From the NCBI RefSeq assembly GCF_024166365.1, contig NC_064819.1, forward strand, positions 147,832,793 through 147,896,792: DNA of 64,000 nt, in the 5' to 3' direction. The notes below the pieces were generated by a model that was given only the letters and a program-made list of their open reading frames with translations, was not told the origin of the DNA and made no database searches. Made by a program: the position numbers and the translations under genes. Each line of letters begins with the position of its first letter. The stretch's first letter is position 1. Shown here one piece after another: positions 42,820 to 54,775 of this stretch. The stretch is from Elephas maximus indicus. Lineage: Eukaryota; Chordata; Mammalia; Proboscidea; Elephantidae.

Positions 42820-45549
42820 CTGAAGAAAAGAATTGATGTAACACCAAACCACTGATAAACATTTCGTTAGTTACTGAAGCTCGGCATTGCAGGGTCCTAC
42901 CTGTTCCTTCATTCAGACACTCATTATACACTCTGATGCCTCCAACTCTCTGTTCTTTGAGCCAGTCAAATGTACTGAAGTCCTACTCTTTGAAGGATAT
43001 AACATTATATATTGTTGATGTTATATAATTTCATAATTGATACACTGCTACATAAATGTTAAATTACATGTTCTCATAACCTCAACATTATTTTAATAAA
43101 ACCTATTATTGTAATAAAGCCTATTATTATGCACCTTTTTCTATGCAAATTGGCAAACTACACTTGTTGAGAACAGATAGGTAAAACAGCTGTGGGCATT
43201 GAGGTCTTTGACAAACACCTTTCATCTTTCTAACATCAATTTAATCATTTCACAGGGAGCAAGTCAGCTTGGAATTTGCAAACTTTAGTATTACAAAAGA
43301 AATAACTCAGGTAATTTACTCTGTGGAGGAAGGCACTGATAGTGTTTGTTCATTTATTCAATGAATATTTATTGAGCTGCAACTGCTGGTCAGGCACTGT
43401 GCTAAGTTCTAGAGATCAAAGGACTCAGCTCTTATCTTCAAATAGCTCACAGCCTGGTTAGGAGAGAGACAGGGCAACAGTTACAACGTGCTATAACTGT
43501 CCTGATGGGCCTATGAACGTGGCAAGTGGATGCAGAGAGGATCCGGCACCCCATGTGTCTGAAGGACTGAGGAGAGTGAGAGCACTTAAGTTCAGGCTTG
43601 AGGGATAAGTGTAAATCTGGGGATAAGTAGAGGCGGTGATGTTTTAGGAAGAACATCTGCGAAGGTGTTCTAATGCTTGGTGTGTCTGGGAATCAAATGA
43701 AAGGTGGAAGTGGCAGGAAATGGACTGGGCGAGAGTGAGGATTGGGATGGGGCAGGGGGGTTGCAAAAAGGAAAAAGATAGGATGGATAGCTCTAAATAC
43801 ATAAAAAATGGGGTAGGGGTTGGAGTTCATGCCTGAGAGCCCCTATTTGGTCAGTGAATAATAACAATCATAATTATTAGAAATAATCATTTATTGAGTG
43901 CTGGGTACACTCCAGGCATGGTAATGAGGTACAGGCATGGTACATATATGCTGCTACTCAATCCTGCCAATATCCTGAGTCAGGGATTAACTAATTAAAC
44001 TATTTATTGGGCATCTATTGTGCTGAATGACAGAAAACAACAGGAGTAAAAGCAGAACAGTCCCTGCCATCACAGAGTCCAAGGTTAGACGGGGAGAAAA
44101 TGACCACTAATGATCCAATCAAAATGCCTGTAAATGCAGTGGGTGCTGTGAAAGAGAGGTGCATGAGACCAAGAATGCCTACAGAGGTAATTCATCTGCC
44201 AGGTCCTGGAAGGTTTCACTGAGTTATGCTTATGTTGAGATGTGAAGCATGGATACACTTGAACTATGTGAAAGGGCAAGAGGGTACACAAATTTCTGTG
44301 GTTGTAGGAAACATGGCAAGGAGGAAAAAACTTGCCAGTATGATTAGATAGGGGAAGCATGGTGGGAGAAAATGCTGTGGAAAGAGGGGCCTGGCTATCC
44401 ACGGATTTATAGCCTATTTATCTATTCTAAGAGCAACAGGAAGTTACCAATGAGGTACAAAGGGATACGTGTGTGTGTGTGTATGTGTGTGTGGGTGAGA
44501 TAAGAAATATAACTTTGCCTGCAGTCACAAGAGCCAATTAGAGGATGGGGCAAACTAGATATGTGTAGACTAGTTAGGAGGCTACTGCAGTAATCCAGCA
44601 AGCCAGGGCAGACTACTGCAGTAATCTAGGCCAGGTACTAAATGATGGTAGTATAGTAATGTGATGCTGAGAAGAAAAAGGGATTGACAGATACTTAGGA
44701 GTAGAAGTGCCATATGGGTAATGAGTCAGTTATTATCTCTTTTCCATACGGGGAAACTGAGGCTCAGAGAGGTTAAGTAACTAACCCAAAGTCACAAAGC
44801 TATAATGCTGGATCTCAGGCTGGTCTGACTCTAAAGTCTGTGTGCCTTCCATTATGCCACAGTTACCCATATACAGGGAGCAGGGTCTGCTGAAAGTAAA
44901 GCATGGGGAAGGGGGCAGGGGCAAGATGAACTTGAAGGTTGAGAGTGAATGATTCGGGGAATGTAGGAGGAGCTGATCAACCACATGCAATGGGCTTGCC
45001 CAGAAGCAACAAGAGAATTTATTAGACTGCAGCAGTGCCATCCTCACAACTGTGCCATCTCCTTCAGAAAGGACAAAGCAGCATGAGTGGTGGGGTAGAA
45101 AAGCAGATGGGTGAACTGAGGCCGAGAATGAGGAAGCTAAGGGTGGTTGAAAACTGGCTGATTAAAGGAGTACACCTTGGAATTTAGGACAGTGGGAAAA
45201 TGAACCAGGTAGAGATTAGGGAATTTGAGAAAGAGGGTGGAGTAAGGGGTGTTTTACTTTGCCATTTTGTGTCTCAATATCCACTATTTCTAACATCATT
45301 GAGAATGTCTTATATAAAGATTACCCTGTACTTGGCTATTCTGTGTCTGAAATAAAAAGTTGCTGAAGGAGGGCACAAAGATAGGATGGACCCAGTTTTC
45401 TTTTGCATCTACTGATACATGTGGTAAAGGTTGTGTGGGAAAGGACGTTAGAGCTATTTGTTAAAATGAGACCTTAGGACTCCCCCTTCCCACCAATTTT
45501 AATCATGCGGTTCAGGTCTGAGCCCCATCTTCATGGCTACTTTTTTTAC
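42820..45549 (-). other. CEP162: CEP162 intron with L2 and MIR pieces and a GT microsatellite
   Basis: L2-like sequence at about 43340-43440 (tattcaatgaatatttattg, aggcactgtgctaagttcta), MIR at about 43875-43990, a (GT)n tract at 44469-44496, and a clear MIR at 44690-44870 (ggggaaactgaggctcagag, aaagtcacaaagctataatg). The remaining sequence is purine-rich and unassigned. Confidence 0.55.
44469..44496. repeat. (GT)n microsatellite
   Basis: gtgtgtgtgtgtgtatgtgtgt and onward, with one interrupting TA. Confidence 0.9.
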
Positions 45550-45762
45550 CTTCATTTTCTGAAACTGTTGTTCCATGGTACGAAGGCTTTTCTTTGCTTC
45601 TTCATCTTTGCCCTCAAGATCAGCTTCTAGCTTTTTAATCCTTTTTTCCATAAATTCCACTGTATTTCTATTCACTGTGTCACCCGCTGCTGATGCAGCC
45701 AATATCAAAGCAGGTAAAGAATTGGGATATCTTCTCTTTAGAATTCCTTCCATTTCCTTAAC
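45550..45762 (-). CDS. CEP162: CEP162 coding exon (71 codons)
   Basis: Acceptor tttttaatag, then VKEMEGILKRRYPNSLPALI, LAASAAGDTVNRNTVEFMEK, LEADLEGKDEEAKKSLRTME and QFQKMK, donor AAG|gtaaaa. Phase 0 at both ends. It holds a short Ala-rich, non-coil break (SLPALILAASAAGD) between coiled segments. Confidence 0.95.
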
Positions 45763-45928
45763 CTATTAAAAATATTTTTTTATATGTGTAAAGTCACAAT
45801 TATATGTAAAACTAGTTTAATGCATACAGTTTATGTTCTATCAATCAAATCTAGATGTATGTTTATATCATGTTTCCTGACTGAATCAAATATACAGAAG
45901 CACAAATTAATTCCAAAGTTTATATCCC

Positions 45929-46165
45929 ATTGTTGTTAGGTGCCCTTGAGTCAGTTCCAACTCTATGTACAAAAGAACAAAACACTGCCCAGTCATGCGC
46001 CATCCTCGTAACTGTTGCTATGTTTGAGCTCGTTGTTATAGCCACTGTGTCTATCTGTCTTGTTGAAGGTCTTCCTCTTTTCACTGATCCTGTACTCTAC
46101 CAAGCATGATGTCCTTCTCCAGGGACTGGTCCCTCCTGGTAACATGTCCAAAGTAAGTGGGACTA
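45929..46165 (-). mobile_element. RTE/BovB-like LINE, 3' end
   Basis: On the plus strand cattgttgttaggtgccctt, gcccagtcatgcgccatcct, gatgtccttctccagggact, tccctcctggtaacatgtcc: the inverted 3' terminus of the same RTE family as 11288-11580. Confidence 0.88.
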
Positions 46166-46652
46166 AGTCTCACCTAGATTATCTAATTAATAGTACCCTA
46201 TAAAAAAAAATTTTAGTTCTGTTTAATTAACGGCTAGTTAACTTACAGAAATCCTCTGCATTCATTTGAAATAGACCTTGGAACTTTCTATTGTATTAGT
46301 AATAACCAGTCTTCTTTTTTCCACAGACTCCTCACATGACAATACTTGTACCAATGACTGAAAAATTACATGCACATGAATGTGAAAACTTTTTGAAATA
46401 AACATACAGATTCTTAAGCACCAGGCCCTGCCTGTAACAGTCCTCACCCCCACCTTCCAAATGAAGTTTAATCTATTTTAAAATGACATTTCAAATGGGA
46501 AGCAAGGAGGATTAGACCGACATTTAGTGAAGTCTGTATAAAAGACTAAATTAATACTTTTCATTTAGTCTATAAAGCAAAACAATGACATGTATTTTTT
46601 CTGTAAGAAGAAAGAACTGTACCCAAGGCCTACAGGAATTAGAACTTGGTAT

Positions 46653-46687
46653 TATATATACACGTGTGTGCACGTGCACGCGTGTAC
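46653..46687. repeat. 35 bp perfectly alternating pyrimidine-purine tract
   Basis: From tatatatacacgtgtgtgca through cgtgcacgcgtgtac every base alternates pyrimidine and purine, with CG and CA/TG steps: a sequence type able to adopt left-handed Z-DNA. Confidence 0.9.
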
Positions 46688-46729
46688 CTGCTTTTTTTAA
46701 TAGAATTTACATGAAATGTCCAGAATATT

Positions 46730-46960
46730 CAAGTCCATAAAGGCTAGTAATAGAGGAGCAGCAGCCAGGGGTTGAGAGAAGGGAGGATAAGGGAGTGACT
46801 GCTAGTAGTTATAGCATTTCTTTTGGGGGTTATGAACATGTTCTGGAATTAGATAGTAACGATGGTTGTACTTTGCAAATATACAACAACCACTGAATCC
46901 TACACTTTAAAAGGGTGAATATTATGGCGTTTGAATTATATTTCTATAAAAAGTATGAGC
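46730..46960 (+). mobile_element. Old L1 3' end
   Basis: ggggttgagagaagggagga, ttatgaacatgttctggaat, tagatagtaacgatggttgt and acactttaaaagggtgaata are hallmark pieces of ancient L1 3' UTRs. Confidence 0.7.
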
Positions 46961-49900
46961 AAAAGACAAAGGTAAAATAAAGACATTTTCAGAAAAACAA
47001 AAATAAACTAATAAAAACACAATCAAGAAATTTTACTGGGGAAGAAACTGAGTGAACAAGTATGCTTTAAGCTATTTGCTTTTTCTGCCTTCTATATCAA
47101 CTTTAAAGAAATTTCACGTTCTTCCATATATGTTACACTCCTCCATACACAATGATTGATTAAATATTATGAAGGTATAATGCTAATAAACCTTTTGAGA
47201 TAAAAAAAAAATTTTTTTTAAATCCACAGTGAATGTTAAAGCCTAAATAGACTATATTTGTAGGGACAATTAAACGCAAGGGTACAATCTTTACTTATAT
47301 TATATAATCACTTACTATTCTAAAACTTTCTGAATAAATTTACTACATTACAATTCCTGAGGCTGGTCATTGAGAATGAAATTGTTCAGCATGAAGAAGG
47401 AATCCAAAATTCCTGTATTTAATTCCAGGTTTCTGCTCACAATTTTTCTCATGTTTTCTAGCAATCCCCGACAACTTATTTAATAAGTAAAACATTAATT
47501 TTACTGTTTGACTTCTCATTGTCGTATACCTGCTTTTGCTACAAGTGTTATGGTTCAGACATATTTGAAAAACATATATTGAAATGCTAAATTCTTTCTT
47601 AAACTGTTTTCTAGCGTGAGCATGCAATGAAACGGCACCTGAGAGGTGGTCTGGTACAGTGGCTACGAGCATGTTTGGAGTTTGATCCTGCCGCCGGTGG
47701 CTTTATGACCTCGTGTCAAGTCCATCTGAATCTCTTACTTCACTGGTAAAATGGGGACAATGATAGTGCCAATGTAATGGGGTTGGTACAAATAACATTC
47801 ATATTGGTAAAGCACTTAGCAGAGTGCCCAGCATATAGTGAAAAAAAAAAATTTTTTTTTTTTTGTAGTGAGGGACCGATAAATGTTGGCTTTTATTATG
47901 ATTTGGTCTCAAAAACTACCTTTTCCAAGCAAGATGGGTTGCTGGTACTCAAAATCCTCTTTAAGACTGAACACTGTTCATATGAGATATTTAAGGGTCA
48001 TGTCATTTGTAAAATGAACAGTAAATATTTCCATTCATGAAGACTGCTTGCACAGATGTGCCATAAACTGGAATATACCCATTTATTTTATCTGGAAATT
48101 TTTGAAAGCTTTGTTCCGGTATTAAAAACTTAGTTATGACTTAGTAGTTAGTATATTAAGGTACAGACACACATAAACACACAAACACATATATTAAAAA
48201 GAACTGGATTTAAAAAAATTAATTCATTAAAAAAATTTTACACTTAATGTCCATTATTTGCAATGTAATTTTGATATCTTGAGAGGTATATTACATTTTT
48301 TAAAAATTAGATTTATTTGTATTTCTTTAATTTTGCTTTTTAATATCACTCTTTGGTCAATGATACCAACTAGCTGGTATACAAAATCAATTTTTTTTTT
48401 TTAACTTTCACTGGAAATTAAAATATGAAATATTTCTTTAAAGAAAAGTATGAACAAATGTATATAATCTGAAATTTTCATCATAACATGCATCTAGTTA
48501 GTCCCATTTTCACTTACGTTCTATTTAGCAAAGGGGATATTTTATTCTATAATTAATTTGTTATTTCAGAATATGGCTCCAATATCATTATACAAATACT
48601 GTAAAATATACATTAGTTACGGTTTAAAATTAATTAGAATAGAAATACTCATGGAAACAGGATTAATAAGATCTGGAACATATACGCATGTATCAAAACA
48701 TTCAAAGAATTATACAAACCACTATTAAATGATGAAATACTTTAGAAAGACATAATGTAAGATGATAAACCAACAAGTATTTAATGAAAATGTTAACAAA
48801 AGAGGGAGGCTACTTTTAGAAATGCTGTATTTCTGGTCAACATATATCACCACTTTTGAGTCTTAATTTTGCTATTAAGCCTGCTTTACTTTTTTTACTC
48901 TCCAACATTCAGTTTTTCATAATTTCTCTTAAGATAATGTCATCTACTGGGGGAAGCTGTCCCGTTGGCCTTTTCTTATCTAACAATTCTGGATGGTTTA
49001 TCCTACATTGGTTAATCTAAATCTGAAACACTGAAGAAAAGCCAAGCAATGTGGACTACACTAACTTAAAAATAGTTTTAGCTATTAAACCACCTTTGGC
49101 CTGTTCTTTCCTGATGCCTGAGTCAAACTACTAAATCCTACCTTTTAATATAAGAACAGGTCTTACAAAAATAACAATTCTTTTGCTTAGTTTTCCTTCT
49201 TCTCATAAAACTGGGGTAACAGCCCAGCGATGACCTCATAGTTTTGGGCTTGTGATGGAATAATAGCAGTATTTTTAAGTGTCATAACTTGACTATAGAA
49301 ACATGCTCCCTTGTGAAGAGAGATGGAAATCTTTTTTGTTTTACTTATTAGTTATAAATACAAATTCTACTTTAAAGAAAGTTTAAAAATACAAGAAAAA
49401 AGTTAATTATAATTCCATCCCCCAAAACAACTACTTCAATGAAAAAAATCTTTGTTCTAATAGGCTTCACTATGTGATTTTAGAAAAAGATCTCCTGGTC
49501 TCACTGGCTGTGAAATGAGTATTTCTAAGCCTGAACAAAGAGCAAGAATTCAAGATTATGGCCAGTTTTTTTGGGAGGTTGAATATTCTGTTTATAGGGG
49601 GTGTTTTGTAACATGACTCAAGCATTACCAATATTTTCCCACCTCAAAGATCTCTTTTCCTGTACTCCTCTCTCACCTATCTTTGGTGAGCAGAAGGAAT
49701 CCTGTCTCTATACCCAAAGCTTTAAAATTCTGCTTTCTTCTTCCTAGATGTCTAACAGAGCTGGGATGTACAATAACCTTTCATCCATCAGTCCACCATC
49801 TTATATACAAGATACAAGTCTAAAAATACATATAAAGGTGTAGATTATATAAAGTGATTTTGTTTAGTACTTTATTAATGTTACTTCAAATACTGTATAT

Positions 49901-49997
49901 CAAGTATATTTTAAAAAGGGGAAGTTATATATTAAAATCTGGACTTCGAAGTGGTTCATTCAGGTTCGAATCTATGCTAAGAATTTGCGTTTCCACC

Positions 49998-50155
49998 CCA
50001 AAACCAAACCAAACTCACTGCTATAGAGTGAATTCCAAGGCTATAAATCTCTACTGAAGCAGACTGCCCCATCGTTCTTCTATGGAGCCATTTGTGGTTT
50101 CAAACCACTGACCTTTCGGTTAGCAGTCCGGCACTTTAACCCCTGTGCCACCAGG
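49998..50155 (-). mobile_element. AfroSINE, long form, internally deleted
   Basis: aaaccaaaccaaactcactg, then a direct jump to ccaaggctataaatctctac, so the middle of the tail region is missing; inverted head ggttagcagtccggcacttt. Confidence 0.85.
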
Positions 50156-50164
50156 AATTGTCAA

Positions 50165-50345
50165 TTCTACCCCAGATATACTGAGTCAGAACCTACATTT
50201 TAACAAGATCCCCAGGTGATTCTTATGTATAATAAATTTTGAGAACCACTGCTCTACTAGTGGTTTTCAGAATTGGTCCCTAATCAGCAGCATTAGCATT
50301 GCCTGGGAACTTGTTAGAAATACAAATTCTCAGCAGAGGTTTGAA
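50165..50345 (+). mobile_element. Two MER5-like end pieces
   Basis: The first piece ends ttttgagaaccactg; the second starts agtggttttcagaattggtc and reads catt-gcctgggaacttgttag. These match hAT-type MER5 elements placed back to back. Confidence 0.55.
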
Positions 50346-50486
50346 CCAGAAAGAACAGGTTGATTAAAATGCATGAACAAAAACAAGAATTTCTAGGTTG
50401 ACTACATCTTAGGTTGACTACTCCTGAGAAAATAAAAATTCACTGTATATAAAATACCTCAATAAAAATGTATCCTTAATACATAC

Positions 50487-50591
50487 TTGTCGTTCCAGAT
50501 CCTGAATTTTTTTGGCATCAACTGCTTTATCTTTTAAACGTATCTTCTGTTGAATAGACGGATTTCCAGATTCAGCTTTCAGTTTCTCAAT
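50487..50591 (-). CDS. CEP162: CEP162 coding exon (35 codons)
   Basis: Acceptor ttatttattgacag, then IEKLKAESGNPSIQQKIRLK and DKAVDAKKIQDLERQ, donor CAA|gtatgt. Phase 0 at both ends. The donor has A rather than G at its last exon base. Confidence 0.95.
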
Positions 50592-50713
50592 CTGTCAATA
50601 AATAAAGAGTATGTTAAGAAGCATATCTAATCCATACTAGAAAAGCACGAGTCGGGGGCAGCATAATGTTAGTTGTCTGATTCATTTATTAACTCTTCAA
50701 CATTCATTTACTG

Positions 50714-50868
50714 AGCTCAGTGGTTAAAAGCTTGTCTGCTAACCAAAAGATTGGCAGTATGAATCCACCAGCTGCTCCTTAGAAACCTTATGGAGCAGTT
50801 CTATGCTGACCTGTAGGGTTGCCAAGAGTCGGAATCGACTCCACGGCAATAGGTTTGGTTTGGTTTGG
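50714..50868 (+). mobile_element. AfroSINE, 5'-truncated
   Basis: It starts within the head (gctcagtggttaaaagcttg), then gcagtatgaatccaccagct and the tail ggaatcgactccacggcaat. The first ~10 bases of the usual head are missing. Confidence 0.9.
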
Positions 50869-51447
50869 CTACCATGTTCTAGGCACCTCCCAGATGTGGC
50901 ACTGTGCTGAAGATATAGAGGGCAAATAAGACACACTAGGTCCCTGCTCTCACAGCATGCTGTAGTGGAAGGAGGTGGCTGATAAGCTATTAAGTAAATC
51001 AATTAGTACATAAAACAACTTCAGAGAGTGCTAAGTGCTAGGAAGAAAATAAAACAGGGTGAAGGAATAGGAAGAAAGAGCTGGAGGGGGTGGGACTGGC
51101 AGCTAAATTAGATAAAGTGGTCAGGAAAGGCCTTTCTGGGGAGAAATTTGAGTTTGAACTTGAACAAGGAGGAGGAGTAAAACATAGTAAGAACCAAGGC
51201 TAAAATGTTCCAGGCCAAGAGAACAAGTACAAGAAGGCTGGCAGGTTTACTAATTAGAGGATGTGGCTGGAGGAGACTGTCTTGGGGAGAGTGTGATACC
51301 AAAGAAGCAGGCAGAGTTCAGACTGCATGGGGACCTGACCTGACAGGCTGTGATAAGAAGCTTGGATTTATTCTCAGTTGAATGTAAAACAGACTATCTA
51401 AAAGTAAACCGAACCAAAATAAAAACCCAAATCAGTTATTTTAGTTA

Positions 51448-51633
51448 CAGTATAACCTGTGAAAGCTGGGACCTGTGTAAGGCAAAAACCTGTCAGAGAA
51501 GGAAAACTCAAATATTTTCTACTAATAGAGAGCAATAGAAAAGTGGTAAGACTACCCTGTCAAAGGCGGAAAACTTTTGAGACCAGAAAAACAAGGCAGT
51601 CCTGTCGAGTTCTGGCTCTCACAGGTTTCACCG
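51448..51633. mobile_element. 186 bp inverted-repeat transposon (MITE), copy 2
   Basis: Left end cagtataacctgtgaaagct; right end inverted cggtgaaacctgtgagagcc. Flanked by TA on the left (51446-51447) and CA on the right, a mutated TA. Internal blocks tgtcagagaaggaaaactca and ctactaatagagagcaatag match the copy at 28071-28246 closely. Confidence 0.75.
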
Positions 51634-51739
51634 CAGCAGAGTTTAGAGTCTTGATGCCATGACAGGTACGAGGCTACGCAAATCTGATTATCAGGGACCA
51701 CAAGGTTCATCTACAGAAATACATTCTGAAATAATATAC

Positions 51740-51903
51740 CTCAAGTTTGAGCTTCTCGATTTCTTCATTTGCTTCTTTAAGCCGAACGGCATCTTTATCT
51801 AGAAGTTCCTGGTTTTCAGCATACCACTGTAATCTCTTTTGTAGGCGACTGATTTCTTGTTTATGTGTTTCTTCTAAAATTTTGATTTCATATAATTTTT
51901 CAC
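51740..51903 (-). CDS. CEP162: CEP162 coding exon (164 bases)
   Basis: Acceptor ctttatcttacag, then (G)EKLYEIKILEETHKQEISR, LQKRLQWYAENQELLDKDAV and LKEANEEIEKLKLE, donor GAG|gtatat. Its first two bases complete a Gly codon begun in the 127-base exon; it ends in phase 0. Confidence 0.95.
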
Positions 51904-53252
51904 CTGTAAGATAAAGTAACTCAATAGCCTGATTGTGAATTTTCAAACTATGGATATAAACTAACTTTTAAGATTCTAAATGAAAACCAATGCCTAAATA
52001 ATGGAAGCATTATATAAAAAAAAAAAGGCATAAAATAGCTGATGTATACAATGCAGTGTCTAGTTTATTAATAAAGAAAATCAAGGGACTATGTTCATAA
52101 CCCATTCTCAAACTCACAGCAAAGCTGGCTTAAGGAAAATTTTGATATTGTTTTCCCACTGACTTACATTACAAAAGTAGTTTCCACCAGAGAACAAATG
52201 TCGGATTCAAGAGATCACAATAAAAATATAAGAATGCCTATTATTATTTTAAAAAGTAACAACGGCAAACGTTAGTGAATGCTTAGTATGTATTATTTAA
52301 TAGAACAGACTTTTATGATGGAGCCCTGGTGGCGTGGTGGTTAAGGGCTCAGCTGCTAACCAAAAGGTCAGCAGTTCAAATCCACCCAACAGGGCAGTTC
52401 TACTCTGTCCTACTGGGTCACCATGAGTCAGAATCAACTTGGGTTTGGTTTGGTTTTTATTATTATTATTCTATTTTACAGATGAGGAAAATATAATTTT
52501 CTTACAAATAGTTAAGAATAGATTTTATTGTACATATCTTACACTGGTGAACTCCTCATTACATTGTACAGGAAAGATCCTGACTTTAGAAAACAAGTCC
52601 TCCTGCAATCTTTCTTTCTAGCCCTGTGTTCTGTCATCTAAGGTCTAACCCACATGTGCACTCAACAACATGCTCATGGGAAACAGCTGGGCAGCCTTCA
52701 TCCATTCCTTCATTTCCAAGTCTTACCATCTGCCAAGGCCCAGCTCAAATGCCACTCCTTCTTTGAAATCTTTATTTAGCACCCCATCTTTCTCCCATGT
52801 TTGTAAATTTTTCCTTATATTAAAGTATCTGCATTTTTGTCTCACTCCCCTTTGTTTTTCCTGGCAGACACCAGGCCACATTAATCTTAGTGTTCTCTGT
52901 CTACAAAACATAGTGCGGTGCCATTTGTTCATTTAGCAAACACTTGAGAGCCCACAACACTTCAGACCCAGGGATAAAAAGACAAACCTTGTCCCGAGGA
53001 AGGTCAGAGTCTAACTGGGAAGAAGACATGTAAAATTCCATGAATTCAAAGTAATCCTTAATTTTCTTTGGTCATGTTATATTTCCTGCTAAAACCAACC
53101 AGTGCATTAACTTCTTAATTACTGAATTTTTTTTTTTTTTTAAATACTTCTAAGATTACAATGTACTTCAAGGAATAGTATTCAGTTTCCACCAATTCAA
53201 GATTAGAATGGTTATGAGTAAAAAGGTAAACTGTTTCAACTCTGTGTTTTAC
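51904..53252 (-). other. CEP162: CEP162 intron with SINE and L2
   Basis: SINE at 52320-52457 and L2-like sequence at about 52600-52940 (gcccagctcaaatgccactc, cttctttgaaatctttattt). A T-run lies at 53128-53142. Confidence 0.6.
52320..52457 (+). mobile_element. AfroSINE with internal deletion
   Basis: ggagccctggtggcgtggtg, aaaaggtcagcagttcaaat, ccacccaacagggcagttct: the usual ctccttggaaaccctatgg between ccacc and ggggcag is deleted. Tail aatcaacttgggtttggttt also lacks about 10 bases. Confidence 0.9.
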
Positions 53253-53379
53253 CTGTAGCATAAGCAATCTGATCTTTGGCTTGGTCTCTCTCTTTTTTCA
53301 TCTTTTCCAAGTCTACTTCAAGAGCTTGTTTGTCTTGCTTCAGTATTTTGATGTCTTCCAATAAACTGTTTTTTTCTTT
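53253..53379 (-). CDS. CEP162: CEP162 coding exon (127 bases)
   Basis: Acceptor tttctttgaatatcaag (weak pyrimidine tract), then KEKNSLLEDIKILKQDKQAL, EVDLEKMKKERDQAKDQIAY and AT plus one base, donor ACAG|gtaaaa. Enters at phase 0, leaves at phase 1. Confidence 0.94.
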
Positions 53380-53698
53380 CTTGATATTCAAAGAAATACA
53401 AAAGCAAATGATTTCCAATCAAAATAAAGTGTGGTATAGTCTCTCCTTTTTCCAATCTATCATAATACTGCTGCTAAATAATCTTCCTAAATTTTAGATC
53501 TGATTTTATCATTATGATGCCCCCACCCCCAAATCATTAATAGCTCCCCATAGCCTATGAGAATCAGTTCTAATCATCTTACTAGGGACAGTATTAAAGA
53601 CCTTCCAATTTACTTTTCCAACTTTTTCTGCTATATGTTGGTCAAACTGGATGATTCACTAACTCTGTTGCCTGTATTCCTACAATAACCTATTAAAT

Positions 53699-53858
53699 AA
53701 ACAAACCCATTGCTGTCGAGTAGATTCTGACTCATAGCGACTGTACAAGACAGAGTTAGACTGCCCCATAGGATTTCCAAGGAGCAGCTGGTAGATTCGA
53801 ACTGCCAACTTTTTGGTAAGCAGCTGTAGGTCTTATCCCCTGCACCACCAGGGCCCCA
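53699..53858 (-). mobile_element. AfroSINE, short form
   Basis: aaacccattgctgtcgagta, cagctggtagattcgaactg, ccctgcaccaccagggcccc. Flanks aacctattaa and aacctactaa form a likely duplication. Confidence 0.92.
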
Positions 53859-54429
53859 ACCTACTAACTAGTGTGCCCAAATTAACTCCCACCCTCAGGG
53901 TCTACAGTCTATTCTCCTCACAGTAGCTAGAGGAATTGTTTTAGTACAGTTAATATCACTCTTCTGTTTTAAACTCTGACACCCCCCATTCCTCTAAAAA
54001 TAAAACTTAAAGACCTTACCTTCAGAGTGTATAGAACCTGGCCTTTGTCCACCCCTCTGACCCCAACTATTACAAATCATCTCCTCTCTCCCTCCATCCT
54101 AGCCATAGAGACCTCCTTGCTGTTCTTCGAACATGCTAAGTACACTGCTACCTTAAGGTGTTTACATTTCCTGTCTCTTCTGCCTGTAGTGCTCTGCCCC
54201 CAGAGAGCCCCGTGGCTTGCTCCTTCACTTCATCAGGAAGGCCTTCCCTCACCACCGTACCCCTCACACCATCCGGGCCCCCAGTCACACTGCTTCATTT
54301 TCTTCTCACAGCACTCTTCACCACCTGACATACATTTATTTGAAAGCAGGGAATTAATTTTGTTAATCCTTGTATCAAAGTATGCATAAAAATATTTGGC
54401 ACACAAAAATATGTTAAATAAATTCTCAA

Positions 54430-54775
54430 TATGCCCTGCATTCTATGTTATTCTCAAAACCTTGAAGCACTGTGCCCCCATTACTCTGCTTGACAAAGTC
54501 ATACTTATCCTTCAAACCTTTGTTCAAATGAGGTTATTCCCGATAAATCCCTTCCTCTGTGCTCTCACAAACTTCCACTGTACTTCGAGTATGGCATATG
54601 GCATTTACTTTCTGTTTTTTTATGGCACTCATTTGTTTATTTACATGCCTGTTCTCTTTATTATGCTGAAAGCTCTATGGGGGCATAGACTGTGGTTTAT
54701 AACTACCTGTTTACTTTATGGCTTTAAGCACATGGCAGGTACTCAATAAACGTTATGCTGAACTGAACTCCTAAC
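54430..54775 (+). mobile_element. L2 3' end
   Basis: cttgacaaagtcatacttat, ccttcaaacctttgttcaaa, gctgaaagctctatgggggc and gcacatggcaggtactcaat give the typical L2 3' UTR. Confidence 0.65.

Larger units (their letters stand above)
45763..50486 (-). other. CEP162: CEP162 intron, 4.7 kb
   Basis: Holds an RTE 3' end (45929-46165), an alternating pyrimidine-purine tract (46653-46687), an old L1 3' end (46730-46960), a SINE (49998-50155) and two MER5-like pieces (50165-50345). The stretch 47030-49990 is A/T-rich with nothing I recognise. Confidence 0.6.
50592..51739 (-). other. CEP162: CEP162 intron with SINE and second inverted-repeat transposon
   Basis: SINE at 50714-50868, about 120 bases from the acceptor of the 105-base exon; old L2-like sequence at about 50870-51350; TA/CA-flanked element at 51448-51633. 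Confidence 0.65.

Noticed and set aside
54027..54389. 120-codon plus-strand frame
   Set aside because: Within L2 sequence in a CEP162 intron; no coding signature.
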